DNA of 50,585 nt, from assembly GCF_937980635.1 (NCBI RefSeq), contig NZ_CALJPG010000025.1:1-50585 (forward strand), written 5' to 3'. The stretch is from an uncultured Campylobacter sp. Lineage in GTDB: Bacteria; Campylobacterota; Campylobacteria; Campylobacterales; Campylobacteraceae. The translations under genes and the position numbers were made by a program. Below are positions 17,034 through 26,610 of this stretch, one piece after another; position 1 is the first letter of the stretch; each line of letters starts with the position of its first letter. The notes under the pieces are model-generated. The model was not told the origin of the DNA and made no database searches. It saw only the letters and a list, made by a program, of their open reading frames with translations.

Positions 17034-17605
17034 GCCATAAATTTAAAGAGCACGGCGATAAAAATGCAGCGTGCGATAGTGAAGAAAAAGAGGTTTGCGA
17101 GCAGTGCGCGTCAGAGGCGAGCGAGCCGCAAGAGGCGCAGACATGCGACGATACCGATGCGCAGATACAAAAGCTTCAAAACGAGCTGAGTGAGATCACT
17201 GATAAATTTTACCGCGCCAATGCGGATTTTGAAAATCTCAAAAAACGTTTGGAAAAAGAAAAAGATAGCGCTGTTGCTTACGCTAGCGAGAGCTTTGCGA
17301 AGGATTTGCTGCCGATAATCGACGCGCTTGAGGAAGCCGCCAAAATTGATGTGGAAGGCAATGAACTTGCGGATAAAATCGAGGTCGGCGTAAAACAATG
17401 TCTAAGCCTTTTTACAAAGACTTTTGAAAAATACGGTATCGTTCCGATAGCGACGGATGCGGGATTTGATCCTAGCGTGCATAACGCTATTTCGATGATT
17501 GAAGCCGAAGGCGCTAAAAAAGGCGATATCGTTCAAGTATATCAAAAAGGTTATATGTATAAGCAGCGCGTTTTGCGCGCCGCTATGGTAGTAGTGGCGA
17601 AATAA
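17030..17605 (+). CDS. grpE: Nucleotide exchange factor GrpE
   Basis: 191 aa. GrpE releases ADP from DnaK. An acidic, Cys-containing N-terminal tail (residues 1-45) precedes a long coiled coil (about 46-95, with FYRANADFENLKKRLEKEKD) and the C-terminal beta domain with the signature around HNAISMIEAEGAKKGDIVQV. It overlaps hrcA by 4 nt and is followed 45 nt later by dnaK. Confidence 0.96.
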   Translation: MSHKFKEHGDKNAACDSEEKEVCEQCASEASEPQEAQTCDDTDAQIQKLQNELSEITDKFYRANADFENLKKRLEKEKDSAVAYASESFAKDLLPIIDALEEAAKIDVEGNELADKIEVGVKQCLSLFTKTFEKYGIVPIATDAGFDPSVHNAISMIEAEGAKKGDIVQVYQKGYMYKQRVLRAAMVVVAK

Positions 17606-17650
17606 TCGCTCAAATTTTAAAATTTTAAATTCAACACAAAGGATAAACAA

Positions 17651-19537
17651 ATGGCAAAAGTCATAGGCATTGACCTAGGAACAACAAACTCGTGCGTAAG
17701 CATATTTGAGCGCGGCGAGAGCAAGATCATACCGAACAAAGAGGGCAAAAACACCACTCCGTCGGTAGTCGCTTTCACCGACAAAGGCGAGGTTTTAGTA
17801 GGCGACAGCGCCAAGCGCCAAGCAGTAACTAACCCGGAAAAGACGATCTACTCGATCAAGCGAATCATGGGTCTTATGATGAATGAGAAAAACGCGCAGG
17901 AAGCCAAAAAGCGCCTACCGTATAAGATCATCGACCGAAATGGCGCGTGCGCGGTAGAGATCGCGGGCAAGGTTTATACACCGCAAGAAATTTCAGCCAA
18001 GGTGCTAATCAAGCTAAAAGAGGATGCTGAGGCGTTTTTGGGCGAGCCCGTCGTAGATGCGGTCATAACCGTGCCTGCGTATTTCAACGACAGCCAAAGA
18101 AAGGCAACAAAAGAAGCAGGAACGATCGCAGGCCTAAACGTGCTTCGTATCATCAACGAGCCGACCGCAGCAGCGCTTGCGTATGGGCTGGATAAAAAAG
18201 AATCTGAAAAGATCGTCGTTTACGATCTAGGCGGTGGTACATTCGACGTAACCGTGCTAGAAACCGGCGATAGCGTCGTAGAAGTTTTAGCTACCGGCGG
18301 TAATGCGTTTTTGGGCGGAGACGATTTCGATAACAAACTGATCGACTTTTTAACCTCGGAATTTCAATCTGAAACAGGCATCGACTTGCGCGGCGACGTC
18401 ATGGCTATGCAGCGCCTAAAAGAGGCTGCGGAAAACGCTAAAAAAGAGCTAAGCAGCGCGATGGAAACGACGGTAAATTTACCTTTCATCACCGCAGACG
18501 CTACGGGTCCTAAACACCTGATGAAAACTATCACTAGAGCTAAATTTGAAAGCATGATCGATTCTTTGGTAGATGAGACCATAAGTACGCTTAAAAAGGT
18601 CGTAAGCGATGCAGGTCTTAGCATGAACGACATCAAAGAAGTCGTCATGGTTGGCGGCTCGACGCGCGTGCCACTCGTGCAAGAGGAGGTCAAAAAGGCT
18701 TTCGGCAAGGAGCTAAATAAGAGCGTAAACCCTGATGAAGTCGTAGCAATCGGCGCAGCGATCCAAGGCGCGGTCATCAAAGGCGACGTAAAAGACGTGC
18801 TGCTACTCGACGTCACTCCGCTAAGCCTCGGCATCGAAACCCTGGGTGGCGTTATGACCAAGATAATAGAGAAGGGAACTACGATACCTACGAAAAAATC
18901 TCAAACCTTCTCGACTGCAGAGGATAATCAAAGCGCCGTTACGATCAACGTCTTGCAGGGCGAGCGCGAGTTCGCAAAGGACAACAAATCGCTAGGAAAT
19001 TTCAATCTTGAAGGCATCATGCCAGCTCCTCGCGGCGTGCCGCAGATCGAGGTGGAATTTAATATCGACGCGAACGGAATTTTAACCGTTTCAGCAAAAG
19101 ACAAGGCTACCGGCAAGGCAACTGACATCCGCATCACCGGCTCAAGCGGCTTAAGCGATGCCGAGATAGATAAGATGGTAAAAGATGCCGAGCTTCACAA
19201 AGAGGAAGACAACAAGCGCAAAGAAACCGTCGAGGCGCGCAACCAAGCCGATAGCATCGCACATCAAACCGAAAAGAGCCTAAGCGAGATGGGCGAGAAG
19301 GTGCCGGGCGATCTACGCGCTAAGATCGAGGGCGCGCTAAATGATCTAAAAGCCGTGCTAAAGGATGAAAACGCGAGCAAGGAAGCGATAAACTCTAAAG
19401 TAGAAGCCCTAAGCAAGGTCGCCGAGGATCTATACAAGGCTGCCAGCGCAAATCAAGGTGCGCAAGGCGGATCGCAAAGCTCCGGCTCAAACGGCGGCAA
19501 AAAAGACGACGACGTCATCGACGCCGAAGTCGAATAG
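17651..19537 (+). CDS. dnaK: Chaperone DnaK (Hsp70)
   Basis: 628 aa, full length. ATPase domain with IGIDLGTTNSCVSIFERG at the start, VYDLGGGTFDVTVLE around residue 190 and VMVGGSTRVPLVQEEV near 335. The interdomain linker DVLLLDVTPLSLGIETLGG is near 385, then the beta-sandwich peptide-binding domain, the helical lid, and a Gly/Ser-rich tail ending in DDDVIDAEVE, the usual bacterial C-terminus. It folds and protects proteins with GrpE and a DnaJ. It is the last gene of the hrcA operon. Confidence 0.98.
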   Translation: MAKVIGIDLGTTNSCVSIFERGESKIIPNKEGKNTTPSVVAFTDKGEVLVGDSAKRQAVTNPEKTIYSIKRIMGLMMNEKNAQEAKKRLPYKIIDRNGACAVEIAGKVYTPQEISAKVLIKLKEDAEAFLGEPVVDAVITVPAYFNDSQRKATKEAGTIAGLNVLRIINEPTAAALAYGLDKKESEKIVVYDLGGGTFDVTVLETGDSVVEVLATGGNAFLGGDDFDNKLIDFLTSEFQSETGIDLRGDVMAMQRLKEAAENAKKELSSAMETTVNLPFITADATGPKHLMKTITRAKFESMIDSLVDETISTLKKVVSDAGLSMNDIKEVVMVGGSTRVPLVQEEVKKAFGKELNKSVNPDEVVAIGAAIQGAVIKGDVKDVLLLDVTPLSLGIETLGGVMTKIIEKGTTIPTKKSQTFSTAEDNQSAVTINVLQGEREFAKDNKSLGNFNLEGIMPAPRGVPQIEVEFNIDANGILTVSAKDKATGKATDIRITGSSGLSDAEIDKMVKDAELHKEEDNKRKETVEARNQADSIAHQTEKSLSEMGEKVPGDLRAKIEGALNDLKAVLKDENASKEAINSKVEALSKVAEDLYKAASANQGAQGGSQSSGSNGGKKDDDVIDAEVE

Positions 19538-20052
19538 TTCGCTCACACGCAAAGTGAAATTTATAGCCGCGCGCTCGGTAGTTTTGCTAGAGCTTGAAAG
19601 GCAATTTTACTAGCGCGTGACAAAGCAAGCTTTGCAAACCGCGCATAAAATTTCATAGCTTCACACGCTCGGGCATTTTTCATACGCCCGAGCTTAACCG
19701 CAACTTCAAAATTTAATTCCTAACAAACTAAAATTTGAGTCACATATAAATACTACTAAATTTTGCGCTGTATAAATATCGTTAGACATTAGAGCATATC
19801 CGAACGCGATCGAAATTTCTCCGCACCGATCTCAAATATAGCTGAAATTTTAAGCCTATTGCCTACAAACGAAACTGCGATAAATTTAAATGTATGGCGA
19901 GAAAGTAAAAAATGTATCGTAAAAAAACGCCCGCTAAATTTTAGAGGCAAAAGAGCTAAATTTAAAGGCGCGCAGATTGATTTATGAAAAAGCGAAAGCC
20001 CAAAGGCGACGCTTTGCCTTTGGGCTTTAAATTTAGCTTTATTTAGCTAGAA
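19538..20052. other. Convergent dnaK/tupA gap
   Basis: About 515 bases. Two hairpins are visible: an 8-bp GC-rich repeat (19667-19674 with 19686-19693), without a clear T-run, and the long tupA-side terminator at 19995-20028. No gene is seen. Confidence 0.6.
19995..20028. terminator. Terminator between convergent dnaK and tupA
   Basis: A perfect 13-bp stem (AAAGCCCAAAGGC at 19995-20007, complement at 20016-20028) with an 8-nt loop, 25 nt past the tupA stop. On the minus strand it is followed by a short T-rich stretch; it can also act on transcripts from dnaK. Confidence 0.75.
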
Positions 20053-20871
20053 CTAATTCTTGCGAGTATTCGCATCAGGGGTGAAAAGCGGCTTATTTAG
20101 CAGCTTGAAATCGCCTACGAACTTCTGCCCCTTCTCGCTAGTGATCCATTTTATGAAGCGCTGCGCGTTTTCGTAGTCGGCTTTTGGGCAGTGCTTCGGA
20201 TTGACCGCGATTACGGAGTAAAAATTCTTCAGATCGTTATCGCCTTCGTTGATGATAACCATATCCGGATTTCCCTTTTTATTGTCCTCGTATTTGATGT
20301 AGGTGCCGCGATCGGTGAAGGTAACGCCCTTTTGCTCGGCGGCTGCGTTGATCGTAGCGATCATACCTTGACCGGTTTGGTTATACCACGCCTCGTTTTC
20401 AGGCACGGCGCCATCGACCTTTTTCCAAATACCTTTCTCTTTGTTATCGGTGCCAGATTTATCGCCGCGAGAGAAAAATTTAATCTTCTCCGCCTTGATC
20501 AGCTCAAACGAGCCCTTAAGGTCTTTGCCTTTAAATTTAGGCGCGATGGATTTATCGGCAATGAGGATAAAATCGTTATACATAACGGGCGTGCGATCAA
20601 CGCCGAAGCCTTTTTCTACAAATTCTTTCTCGACCTTCGGCGAATGCACGAAAAGTATGTCCGCATCGCAGTTCTCGCCAAGCTTTAGAGCAGCGCCCGT
20701 GCCTACCGCCGTCCATTTGACATCTACGCCGGTTTCCGCCTTATACGCAGGATAGATCGCGTCTAGCAAGCCCGTATTATCGGTGCTCGTTGTGGTTGCC
20801 ATTACCAAATCGTTATCGGCGGCAAAAAGGCTCGCACTAAGAGCGAGCGAAACAAAAAATATTTTTTTCAT
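20053..20871 (-). CDS. tupA: Tungstate ABC transporter, periplasmic binding protein
   Basis: 272 aa from ATG 20871, chosen because AAAGGAGAT stands just before it and a Sec signal peptide (MKKIFFVSLALSASLFAA) starts there. The mature N-terminus has the TupA oxyanion motif TTTSTDNTGLLD; further down are GTGAALKLG and SRGDKSGTDNKE, typical of tungstate-specific binding proteins and unlike ModA. It delivers tungstate to TupBC. In C. jejuni the Tup system supplies tungsten for formate dehydrogenase. It is divergent from tupBC across a 70-bp region that holds a palindromic operator over the promoters. Confidence 0.95.
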   Translation of the reverse strand: MKKIFFVSLALSASLFAADNDLVMATTTSTDNTGLLDAIYPAYKAETGVDVKWTAVGTGAALKLGENCDADILFVHSPKVEKEFVEKGFGVDRTPVMYNDFILIADKSIAPKFKGKDLKGSFELIKAEKIKFFSRGDKSGTDNKEKGIWKKVDGAVPENEAWYNQTGQGMIATINAAAEQKGVTFTDRGTYIKYEDNKKGNPDMVIINEGDNDLKNFYSVIAVNPKHCPKADYENAQRFIKWITSEKGQKFVGDFKLLNKPLFTPDANTRKN

Positions 20872-20888
20872 GTTATCTCCTTTAAAAA

Positions 20889-20907
20889 ATATGCTATTAT
20901 AGCATAT
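20889..20907. promoter_or_regulatory. Palindromic operator over the divergent tupA/tupBC promoters
   Basis: ATATGC (20889-20894), a 7-bp spacer TATTATA, and GCATAT (20902-20907). The spacer contains TATAAT on the minus strand (20896-20901, probable tupA -10) and TATTAT on the plus strand (20895-20900, probable extended -10 of tupB). A protein bound here would block both promoters. The same ATATGC-N7-GCATAT occurs at 31018-31036 upstream of fdhF. The ModE-like regulator encoded at 26816-27607 is the natural candidate; this assignment is inference. Confidence 0.65.
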
Positions 20908-20941
20908 AAATTTGCCAGAATAGAACATTTAGGACACAATC

Positions 20942-21634
20942 TTGGACTTTATTTTAGAAGGAATTTTAAGCGCATTCGGACTGCTTCTTAGCGGCGACGC
21001 GGAGACATTTTCAGCGATTAAGGCGACGCTTTATACTTCAAGTATCTCGATATTTTTCGCTATTGTAATCGGCTTTCCGATAGGATTTATCCTCGGATTT
21101 TACGAATTTCGCGCTCGCAGAACGCTTAGACTTTTAAGCGACGTAGCGCTTGCGATGCCCACGGTAGCGATAGGACTGATCCTTTACGCTTTCATCTCCA
21201 GAAACGGCCCTTTGGGCGAGTTGGGGCTGCTTTTTACGCTCAAAGCCGTGATGCTCGGGCAGTTTGTGCTGGCGCTCCCCATCATCGTCTCGCTAAGCGC
21301 CAGCGTCATCGAAAATATGGATAAAAAACACTATCTAAACATTATGAACTACCGCCTAAGCCCGCTAAATTTAATCCTTTGCGTGCTTTACGAGCTGCGT
21401 TATGCCCTGCTGGTCGTCATCGCCACCGCTTACGGGCGGATCGTCGCCGAGGTAGGCGTAGCGATGATGATCGGCGGCAATATCAAATATTTCACCCGCA
21501 CGATCACCACGGCGATCTCGCTTGAGACCAACAAGGGCGAGTTTGCGATGGGTATAGCGCTCGCGCTCGTGCTGATTTTAATAGCGTTTGCGGTAAATTT
21601 AGCCATTCACGCGTTAAAAAGGCTAGATCGATGA
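20942..21634 (+). CDS. tupB: Tungstate ABC transporter, permease
   Basis: 230 aa, about five to six membrane helices. It starts with TTG 20942, with AGGA about seven bases upstream. The cytoplasmic coupling loop of ABC permeases is seen in the Ala/Gly-containing stretch around TAYGRIVAEVGVAMMIGGN, the TupB version of the EAA loop. It forms the membrane channel with TupC and receives tungstate from TupA. The stop overlaps the tupC start (ATGA at 21631-21634), so the two are translationally coupled. Confidence 0.93.
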   Translation: MDFILEGILSAFGLLLSGDAETFSAIKATLYTSSISIFFAIVIGFPIGFILGFYEFRARRTLRLLSDVALAMPTVAIGLILYAFISRNGPLGELGLLFTLKAVMLGQFVLALPIIVSLSASVIENMDKKHYLNIMNYRLSPLNLILCVLYELRYALLVVIATAYGRIVAEVGVAMMIGGNIKYFTRTITTAISLETNKGEFAMGIALALVLILIAFAVNLAIHALKRLDR

Positions 21635-22875
21635 ATGCAGATAAGCAAACGCGCCCGAGCGAGAATTTCGCGGACAAAAACCGGGCGGAGCGAGAGCGCG
21701 AAAATTTTATGAGCGAAAATTTCAAGAGCACAAATTCTACAGGTGAGAATTCTGCGAGTAAAAATTTCACTGCGGGAAATTCTACGAGTAAAAATTCTCC
21801 GACCGAGAATTCCGTTAGCGCAAATTCTGCGGGCGAAAATTCTACGAATGAAAATTTCGTGAATGAGAAATTTACGGATAAGAATTCCGCCGCCGCGCGA
21901 TCTGTACCCCATAGCGAGCTGATCTCGGTGCGGGATCTGGTGCTGCGCTACGAACGGAGCGAAATTCTAAATATCCCCAGCCTCGATCTAAATACGAGCG
22001 GCATCACGGCGCTTTTGGGTTCCAACGGCAGCGGCAAATCCACGCTACTGCGGATTTTGGCCTTTTTGCAGCGCCCGAGTAGCGGCAGCGTGGAGCTTTG
22101 GGGGCAGCAGACGCCCTCTTTGCAGACGCTGCGGCAGATCTGCCTGCTGCTGCCCGAGCCCGTGCTTTTAAAACGCAGCGTGGAGCAAAATTTTAAATTT
22201 GCGCTCAAAAGTCGCGGCGCGCTTGCGGAATTTGACGAGCGAGTGGATGAGGCGCTCGGCCTAACGGGGCTTGATAGAAGTTTTTTATCAAAGAAGCATT
22301 TTGAGCTTAGCTCGGGGCAGACGCAGCGCATCGCGTTTGCGCTCGCTCTAGCGCAACGTGCGAAGCTCTATCTGCTCGACGAGCCGACCAACAGCCTCGA
22401 TCTTGCCGCCTCCAAGCTCTTTGCGCGCGCGATTTTATTTATGCGAAGCCGCTACGGCTGCGGCTTTATCATCGCCAGCCACGATGAGAAATGGCTCAGC
22501 GCGATCGCGCAAAGAAGTGTATTTCTGCATCGCGGCAAGATATGCGAGTTTGAATACAAAAACATCTTTGACGTGCAAAACGGAGCTTTAAAATTTTCGG
22601 ATGAAATTTCGCTGCGCCTTGAAGAGGGGTTCGCACGCGCCCGTAAAATCGCGATAAATCCGAGTAAAATTTTATTGTCCAAAAGCCCGTTTGAGCGCTG
22701 CTTCGCGGGGATTTTACACTCGGTTTCGCTTCAGTACGGCTCCTCGCTACTCATCAAGATCAAGGCGGGCGACGTGCTGCTAAAATGCGTCACGGCGCAG
22801 GATGAGCGGAGCTGGAGCGCGGGCGAGAGGATCTATTTCGGATTTGAAGACGGTGCGTTTTTGGGGCTGGAGTAA
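21631..22875 (+). CDS. tupC: Tungstate ABC transporter, ATPase with pentapeptide-repeat N-terminal extension
   Basis: 414 aa. The ATPase proper starts near residue 96: Walker A GSNGSGKST (130-138), signature LSSGQ (226-230), Walker B YLLDE (247-251), and H-loop IIASHDEKW. A C-terminal domain of about 100 residues follows. Residues 1-95 are an extra N-terminal tail with Asn at every fifth position from 25 to 85 (Lys at 80), that is, thirteen N-[S/F]-x-x-x units. The tail is probably translated, because the ATG of the long form overlaps the tupB stop. The tail carries no family signal; it may be tolerated low complexity. Confidence 0.92.
   Translation: MNADKQTRPSENFADKNRAERERENFMSENFKSTNSTGENSASKNFTAGNSTSKNSPTENSVSANSAGENSTNENFVNEKFTDKNSAAARSVPHSELISVRDLVLRYERSEILNIPSLDLNTSGITALLGSNGSGKSTLLRILAFLQRPSSGSVELWGQQTPSLQTLRQICLLLPEPVLLKRSVEQNFKFALKSRGALAEFDERVDEALGLTGLDRSFLSKKHFELSSGQTQRIAFALALAQRAKLYLLDEPTNSLDLAASKLFARAILFMRSRYGCGFIIASHDEKWLSAIAQRSVFLHRGKICEFEYKNIFDVQNGALKFSDEISLRLEEGFARARKIAINPSKILLSKSPFERCFAGILHSVSLQYGSSLLIKIKAGDVLLKCVTAQDERSWSAGERIYFGFEDGAFLGLE
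21703..21897 (+). repeat. 15-bp tandem repeat encoding N-[S/F]-x-x-x, 13 degenerate units
   Basis: The core AATTC (or AATTT) recurs every 15 bases with TACGAGTAAA-like filler, in frame within tupC. Units differ at most filler positions but keep the period exactly. A related core with 12/15-bp periods occurs in napL (36559-36666). Confidence 0.85.
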
Positions 22876-23276
22876 TTCTGCGCGAAGTGCGGATAAGCTT
22901 AATTTTGCTTTTAGAATTTTATTCGCGCGGTACTAATATTATTTCTGCCTCAAATTTTTACTGCGAACCATCTATCGCGGCGTACCCTGCGAAACAGAGC
23001 ATAAAAATTTGCGCCTTGAAATTTTGAAATTTACAGGCAGGGCTTTACCTGGCGGCGCAGTGTGAAATTTTAAAATTCTAAATTTTAATTCCGCAGGGCG
23101 TGCCGTTTATTTTGTCTGCAGCGCAAAGGCGGAAAGATAGTAAGAATTCAGCGGCGCAAAACCAGCGTAAAATTCCAAGCAGACGGCGCGAAATTCCGAT
23201 AAATTTTAAAAACGACGCAGAATTTTACAAAATTTTACAAGCTCAAAAAAGCAGCAGAGCTTTAAGCTCACGCCGC
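22876..23276. other. Non-coding gap after tupC
   Basis: About 400 bases with AAATTT-rich sequence between convergent genes. No gene or strong hairpin recognised; an 89-aa plus-strand frame at 23100 is unsupported. Confidence 0.5.
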
Positions 23277-24602
23277 TTAAATTTTACCGCCGAACATCTC
23301 ATACATCGCCTTTTCCTCGCCCCAAAGATCGCGGTGCTTTTTGATGCAGGATTTTATCGCGCCAACTAGATATAGCACGTCTTGCTCGGTGTGCGTGTAG
23401 TGCAGGCTCACGCGCACGAAGCCGGGCTTGCTCTCGGGCATGCGCCCCTCCTTGATACCCAGCAGATCGTGAGCGTACGGCCCCGCGCACATCACGCCCG
23501 CGCGCGTCTGGATACCAAAGTCATTGCTAAGGCTCGCGGCGAAATCATACGCCGAGACGCCGCGCACGTTAAAGGAAATTATCGGCAGCCGCGGCGCGCC
23601 TTTTGGAGCGTAGTTTATGACCTCGTCTATGCTTGCTAACTCGCTCTCAAAAAGCCGCGCTAGCTCATCCTCGGCGCTTTTTATTTGCTCGAAGCCCACC
23701 TCGTTTCGCAACGCGTAGGCTAAATTTGCCCGCATGAGCCCGATTATGGGCGGCGTACCGCCCTCCTCTAGCTGCTCGGGATTTTTCAAAAACACGTGCC
23801 CTTCGCGGCTAGCGTAGGCGACCGTTCCGCCCGCGGCAAAGGTCGGCACATCGCTGTTAAGTAGCTCCTTTTTGATCGCTAAAAGCCCGCAACTTGCGAC
23901 TCCGCCGAGTAACTTATGCGGCGAGAGGAAAATCGCGTCGAAATGATCGCAGTCTAAATTTGCGTGCGAGCTCAGCGCCGCGCAGTCAAAGGCTACGATC
24001 CCGCTCGCCGCTCTGATTAACTCGCTGATTTTTTTGTAGTCGCTGACGACGCCCGTTACGTTTGAGGCGGCGCTAAACGAGCCGATGATGCGGCGTCCCG
24101 CATTTAGCTTCAGTATGCGCTCGAGTGCTAGCAGATCGATCTCGCCGGATTCGCTTAGAGGCACGCGCAGGTAGTCGCAAAGCCCTTCTCGAAAGCTAAG
24201 CTCGTTTGAGTGGTGTTCATAGGGCGAAACGAGCACGAGCGGAAGCTGCGCGGCGCGTAAATTTGCCTCGCCGATCGCGCTTCTGGTCGCAGGCGGCAGG
24301 TAGATGCCGAGCAGCTCTTGAAATTTCTTGATCGCAGCCGTCGCGCCCTGTCCGCAAGCGATGAGACAAAACCGCTCGTCAAGCCCCAGTAGCTTTTTTA
24401 GACTCTCTCGCGCGCCCTCGTAGCGACGCTGTGTGATGATGGCGCTTGAGCTACTGTCGGAGTGGGTGTTGGCGTAGGTTTTGAGTACCTCCGCTATCTC
24501 GCACTCTACGGGCTCATAAGCAAGCCCCGAAGCGGTGTAGTCAAAATAGCGCACGCCTTGTTTTAAGATGATATTTTTTCGAATTTCGTCTAAGCTTAGC
24601 AT
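23277..24602 (-). CDS. Class V aminotransferase (cysteine desulfurase-like)
   Basis: 441 aa PLP enzyme. The Schiff-base Lys is in the motif FLSPHKLLGGVASCGLL, preceded by the cofactor Asp in IVAFDCAALSSH. The substrate-face residues SPYEHHSNEL are typical of the Csd/SufS-like group. A Cys-containing loop near the C-terminus (RAGVMCAGPYAHDLLG) could be the persulfide loop, but the pattern differs from NifS/IscS. It may act on cysteine or selenocysteine; its place beside the tungsten and selenium genes makes sulfur or selenium supply attractive but unproven. A similar stand-alone class V aminotransferase is annotated in C. jejuni without a defined role. Confidence 0.8.
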   Translation of the reverse strand: MLSLDEIRKNIILKQGVRYFDYTASGLAYEPVECEIAEVLKTYANTHSDSSSSAIITQRRYEGARESLKKLLGLDERFCLIACGQGATAAIKKFQELLGIYLPPATRSAIGEANLRAAQLPLVLVSPYEHHSNELSFREGLCDYLRVPLSESGEIDLLALERILKLNAGRRIIGSFSAASNVTGVVSDYKKISELIRAASGIVAFDCAALSSHANLDCDHFDAIFLSPHKLLGGVASCGLLAIKKELLNSDVPTFAAGGTVAYASREGHVFLKNPEQLEEGGTPPIIGLMRANLAYALRNEVGFEQIKSAEDELARLFESELASIDEVINYAPKGAPRLPIISFNVRGVSAYDFAASLSNDFGIQTRAGVMCAGPYAHDLLGIKEGRMPESKPGFVRVSLHYTHTEQDVLYLVGAIKSCIKKHRDLWGEEKAMYEMFGGKI

Positions 24603-24757
24603 TCGCGGCCTTTAAAATTTAAGTGATTAATTATAGTGAAATTTGGATTAATTTAAGGCTTTGCAGCCTAGCGGGGAAAATTTTAATAAAAATTTAGAAA
24701 AGCTTTGCCTACTATATCGCTTAAGTTCTTATGCTATATAGTTTTACTCCTTCAAAT

Positions 24758-26218
24758 TTATTGATTACTATCTAGTTTTTTAGCTGCTTCTTGTCTTAGA
24801 ATTTCGGCATAATCTTTTATATCTATTTTCTCGCCGTTATGTAGAATTTTCACTTTCGCTTTCTCTAGCATTTCCTCAAAATTTAAATATTTAAAAAATG
24901 TCTCAATATCGAATGCCTCAGTACTATTTTTATCTTTGAGACTGCTTTTTTGTAAAATCTCTTCATCGCTCAGCCCATTGCCGCAAAGAGCTTTATATCT
25001 ATCTATTTTCATATTATAGAAATTTAATATTTTAATATCCGGTTCTAGCTTAGTACATTTTTTATCATTTGGCATATAGCCGAAAAATTTTATAAAATCT
25101 TTTTCTTTCCAGTATCTATCGGTTCCTTTTTCCCTCTCTTCGTTATGTTTTACCGACCATCTGCCTCGAAGGGCCCAATCGTATGATTCTAAAATCTTCT
25201 CTCCATAGCAATAATCATTCATATGATTTATGTAAGATATTTTCTTTTTTATGGCCCCGAGTAAAGAATTTAAACATTGTTCCTGAACCATTATAAATTC
25301 TTCTTGCGTTGGTATACCCGCAATATTGTATTTGACTAATAAATCTAGCATCGGCTTATAATATAGCAAGTCCACTAGCTCTGTATAAACAGAATGCTGG
25401 AACGATATATCTTTAGCCATCTTATAGTTTATATAATAAGTATGTATATATTTTGGATCAGGTTTCATCCCTTGTTTAAAAGCTATTTCTGCAATCTCCG
25501 TCAAACCATTACTTATGGCATAATAAAGGATACTATCTACGTCACCCTTTGGACCGTCTCTTCTCACGATGCAATCTGCAAAATTATGAGTTTTATGTAT
25601 CCCATTTTCATCTACTATTATATTTAGCTTTATAATTTTATAGATAGGGCAGTCCAGATACCATTGTATAGCCTTCACCTCCTCAAATTTAACGCCGTTA
25701 TCCAAAAGTAGTCTTACTGCTTTGGTAGCATTGTTTTCTATCGCATAAGCCATAGCGGATAGCTTGTATTCGTCTTTTTTATGTATATCCGCACCTAGCT
25801 TTATAAGCTCTTGAGTGGTATTTGTATCATTCCAAAAGCTAGAATACATCACAGGTGTCACCCCTCCGTGCATAGTATGCTCGACGGACAGATTGTTATC
25901 TTTCATAAATTTTAAAATTTTATCCGTTTGCTTGCTTTTTAAAAGCCTTTTTAGCTCTACGTTGATGGCGGGTTCTTTAAATACGTTTTTTGGATTTGAA
26001 TTGTAATCTATATCCCAGTAGCGAAATGCGAAGCTATCGACCTCTTCTTGAGTTACGTATTTGCTAAGACTGGGCACTTTGGAGACATTAGTATCTGAAG
26101 TAACGGTGAAATGGGTTTGTTTGCGTTCTGTAAGACCTGATCTTTCAGCTAATAGATACAGCGCACATACGACTACAGCGCAGACGGCGTAGATAAACCG
26201 AAGTTTGAAGCTTTTCAA
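24758..26218 (-). CDS. Ankyrin-repeat protein with N-terminal membrane anchor
   Basis: 486 aa, clearly more AT-rich than its surroundings. One hydrophobic segment at residues 8-24 (signal anchor), then ankyrin-type helices around residues 115-175: HGGVTPVMYSSFWNDTN followed by ELIKLGADIHKKDE, then SAMAYAIENNATKAVRLLLD. The rest is helical without a recognised domain. Ankyrin proteins of this kind are anchored in the inner membrane or exported. Their partners are usually unknown, and some sit beside toxins as immunity-like factors. Composition suggests acquisition by transfer. It stands alone. Confidence 0.7.
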   Translation of the reverse strand: MKSFKLRFIYAVCAVVVCALYLLAERSGLTERKQTHFTVTSDTNVSKVPSLSKYVTQEEVDSFAFRYWDIDYNSNPKNVFKEPAINVELKRLLKSKQTDKILKFMKDNNLSVEHTMHGGVTPVMYSSFWNDTNTTQELIKLGADIHKKDEYKLSAMAYAIENNATKAVRLLLDNGVKFEEVKAIQWYLDCPIYKIIKLNIIVDENGIHKTHNFADCIVRRDGPKGDVDSILYYAISNGLTEIAEIAFKQGMKPDPKYIHTYYINYKMAKDISFQHSVYTELVDLLYYKPMLDLLVKYNIAGIPTQEEFIMVQEQCLNSLLGAIKKKISYINHMNDYCYGEKILESYDWALRGRWSVKHNEEREKGTDRYWKEKDFIKFFGYMPNDKKCTKLEPDIKILNFYNMKIDRYKALCGNGLSDEEILQKSSLKDKNSTEAFDIETFFKYLNFEEMLEKAKVKILHNGEKIDIKDYAEILRQEAAKKLDSNQ

Positions 26219-26610
26219 AATTTCCCCTTAGAATTTTGCTCGCGACTATACCCAATGAGCGCTTAATAAAATATAAATACTATATAGGCACGATAAGCAA
26301 AACTGAGCAAAAAATGCCGTTGGCAGGGTTTAAATGATGAAATCTTTCGAATAAATTTGACGAACGAATGTCGTCATAGACCTTATTTGCGTAGCTATAT
26401 CCTCTATTCACACACTACGCTAGGCTCTATATCCGAGGCTCGTTCGCCGTAAATTTTACCGCAACATCTTTGCGCAAGCTCTTCTTGAAAGCGCAAACCC
26501 GAAAATCATTATCGTGCTAATGAACGGCAAGCCGCTGCATATCACAAAGAGCCGCTATTTTGCGGATTCGTCTGCAAGCTGCTCGCGCGGCTATGAAGTG
26601 CGCTTTGCGG
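26219..26610. other. Non-coding gap
   Basis: About 390 bases between the 62-aa gene and the ankyrin gene. Nothing recognisable beyond short AT-rich words. Confidence 0.5.

Noticed and set aside
19667..19693. 8-bp GC-rich hairpin after dnaK as its terminator
   Set aside because: The stem is perfect, but no T-run follows on either strand; the hairpin at 19995-20028 is a better candidate.
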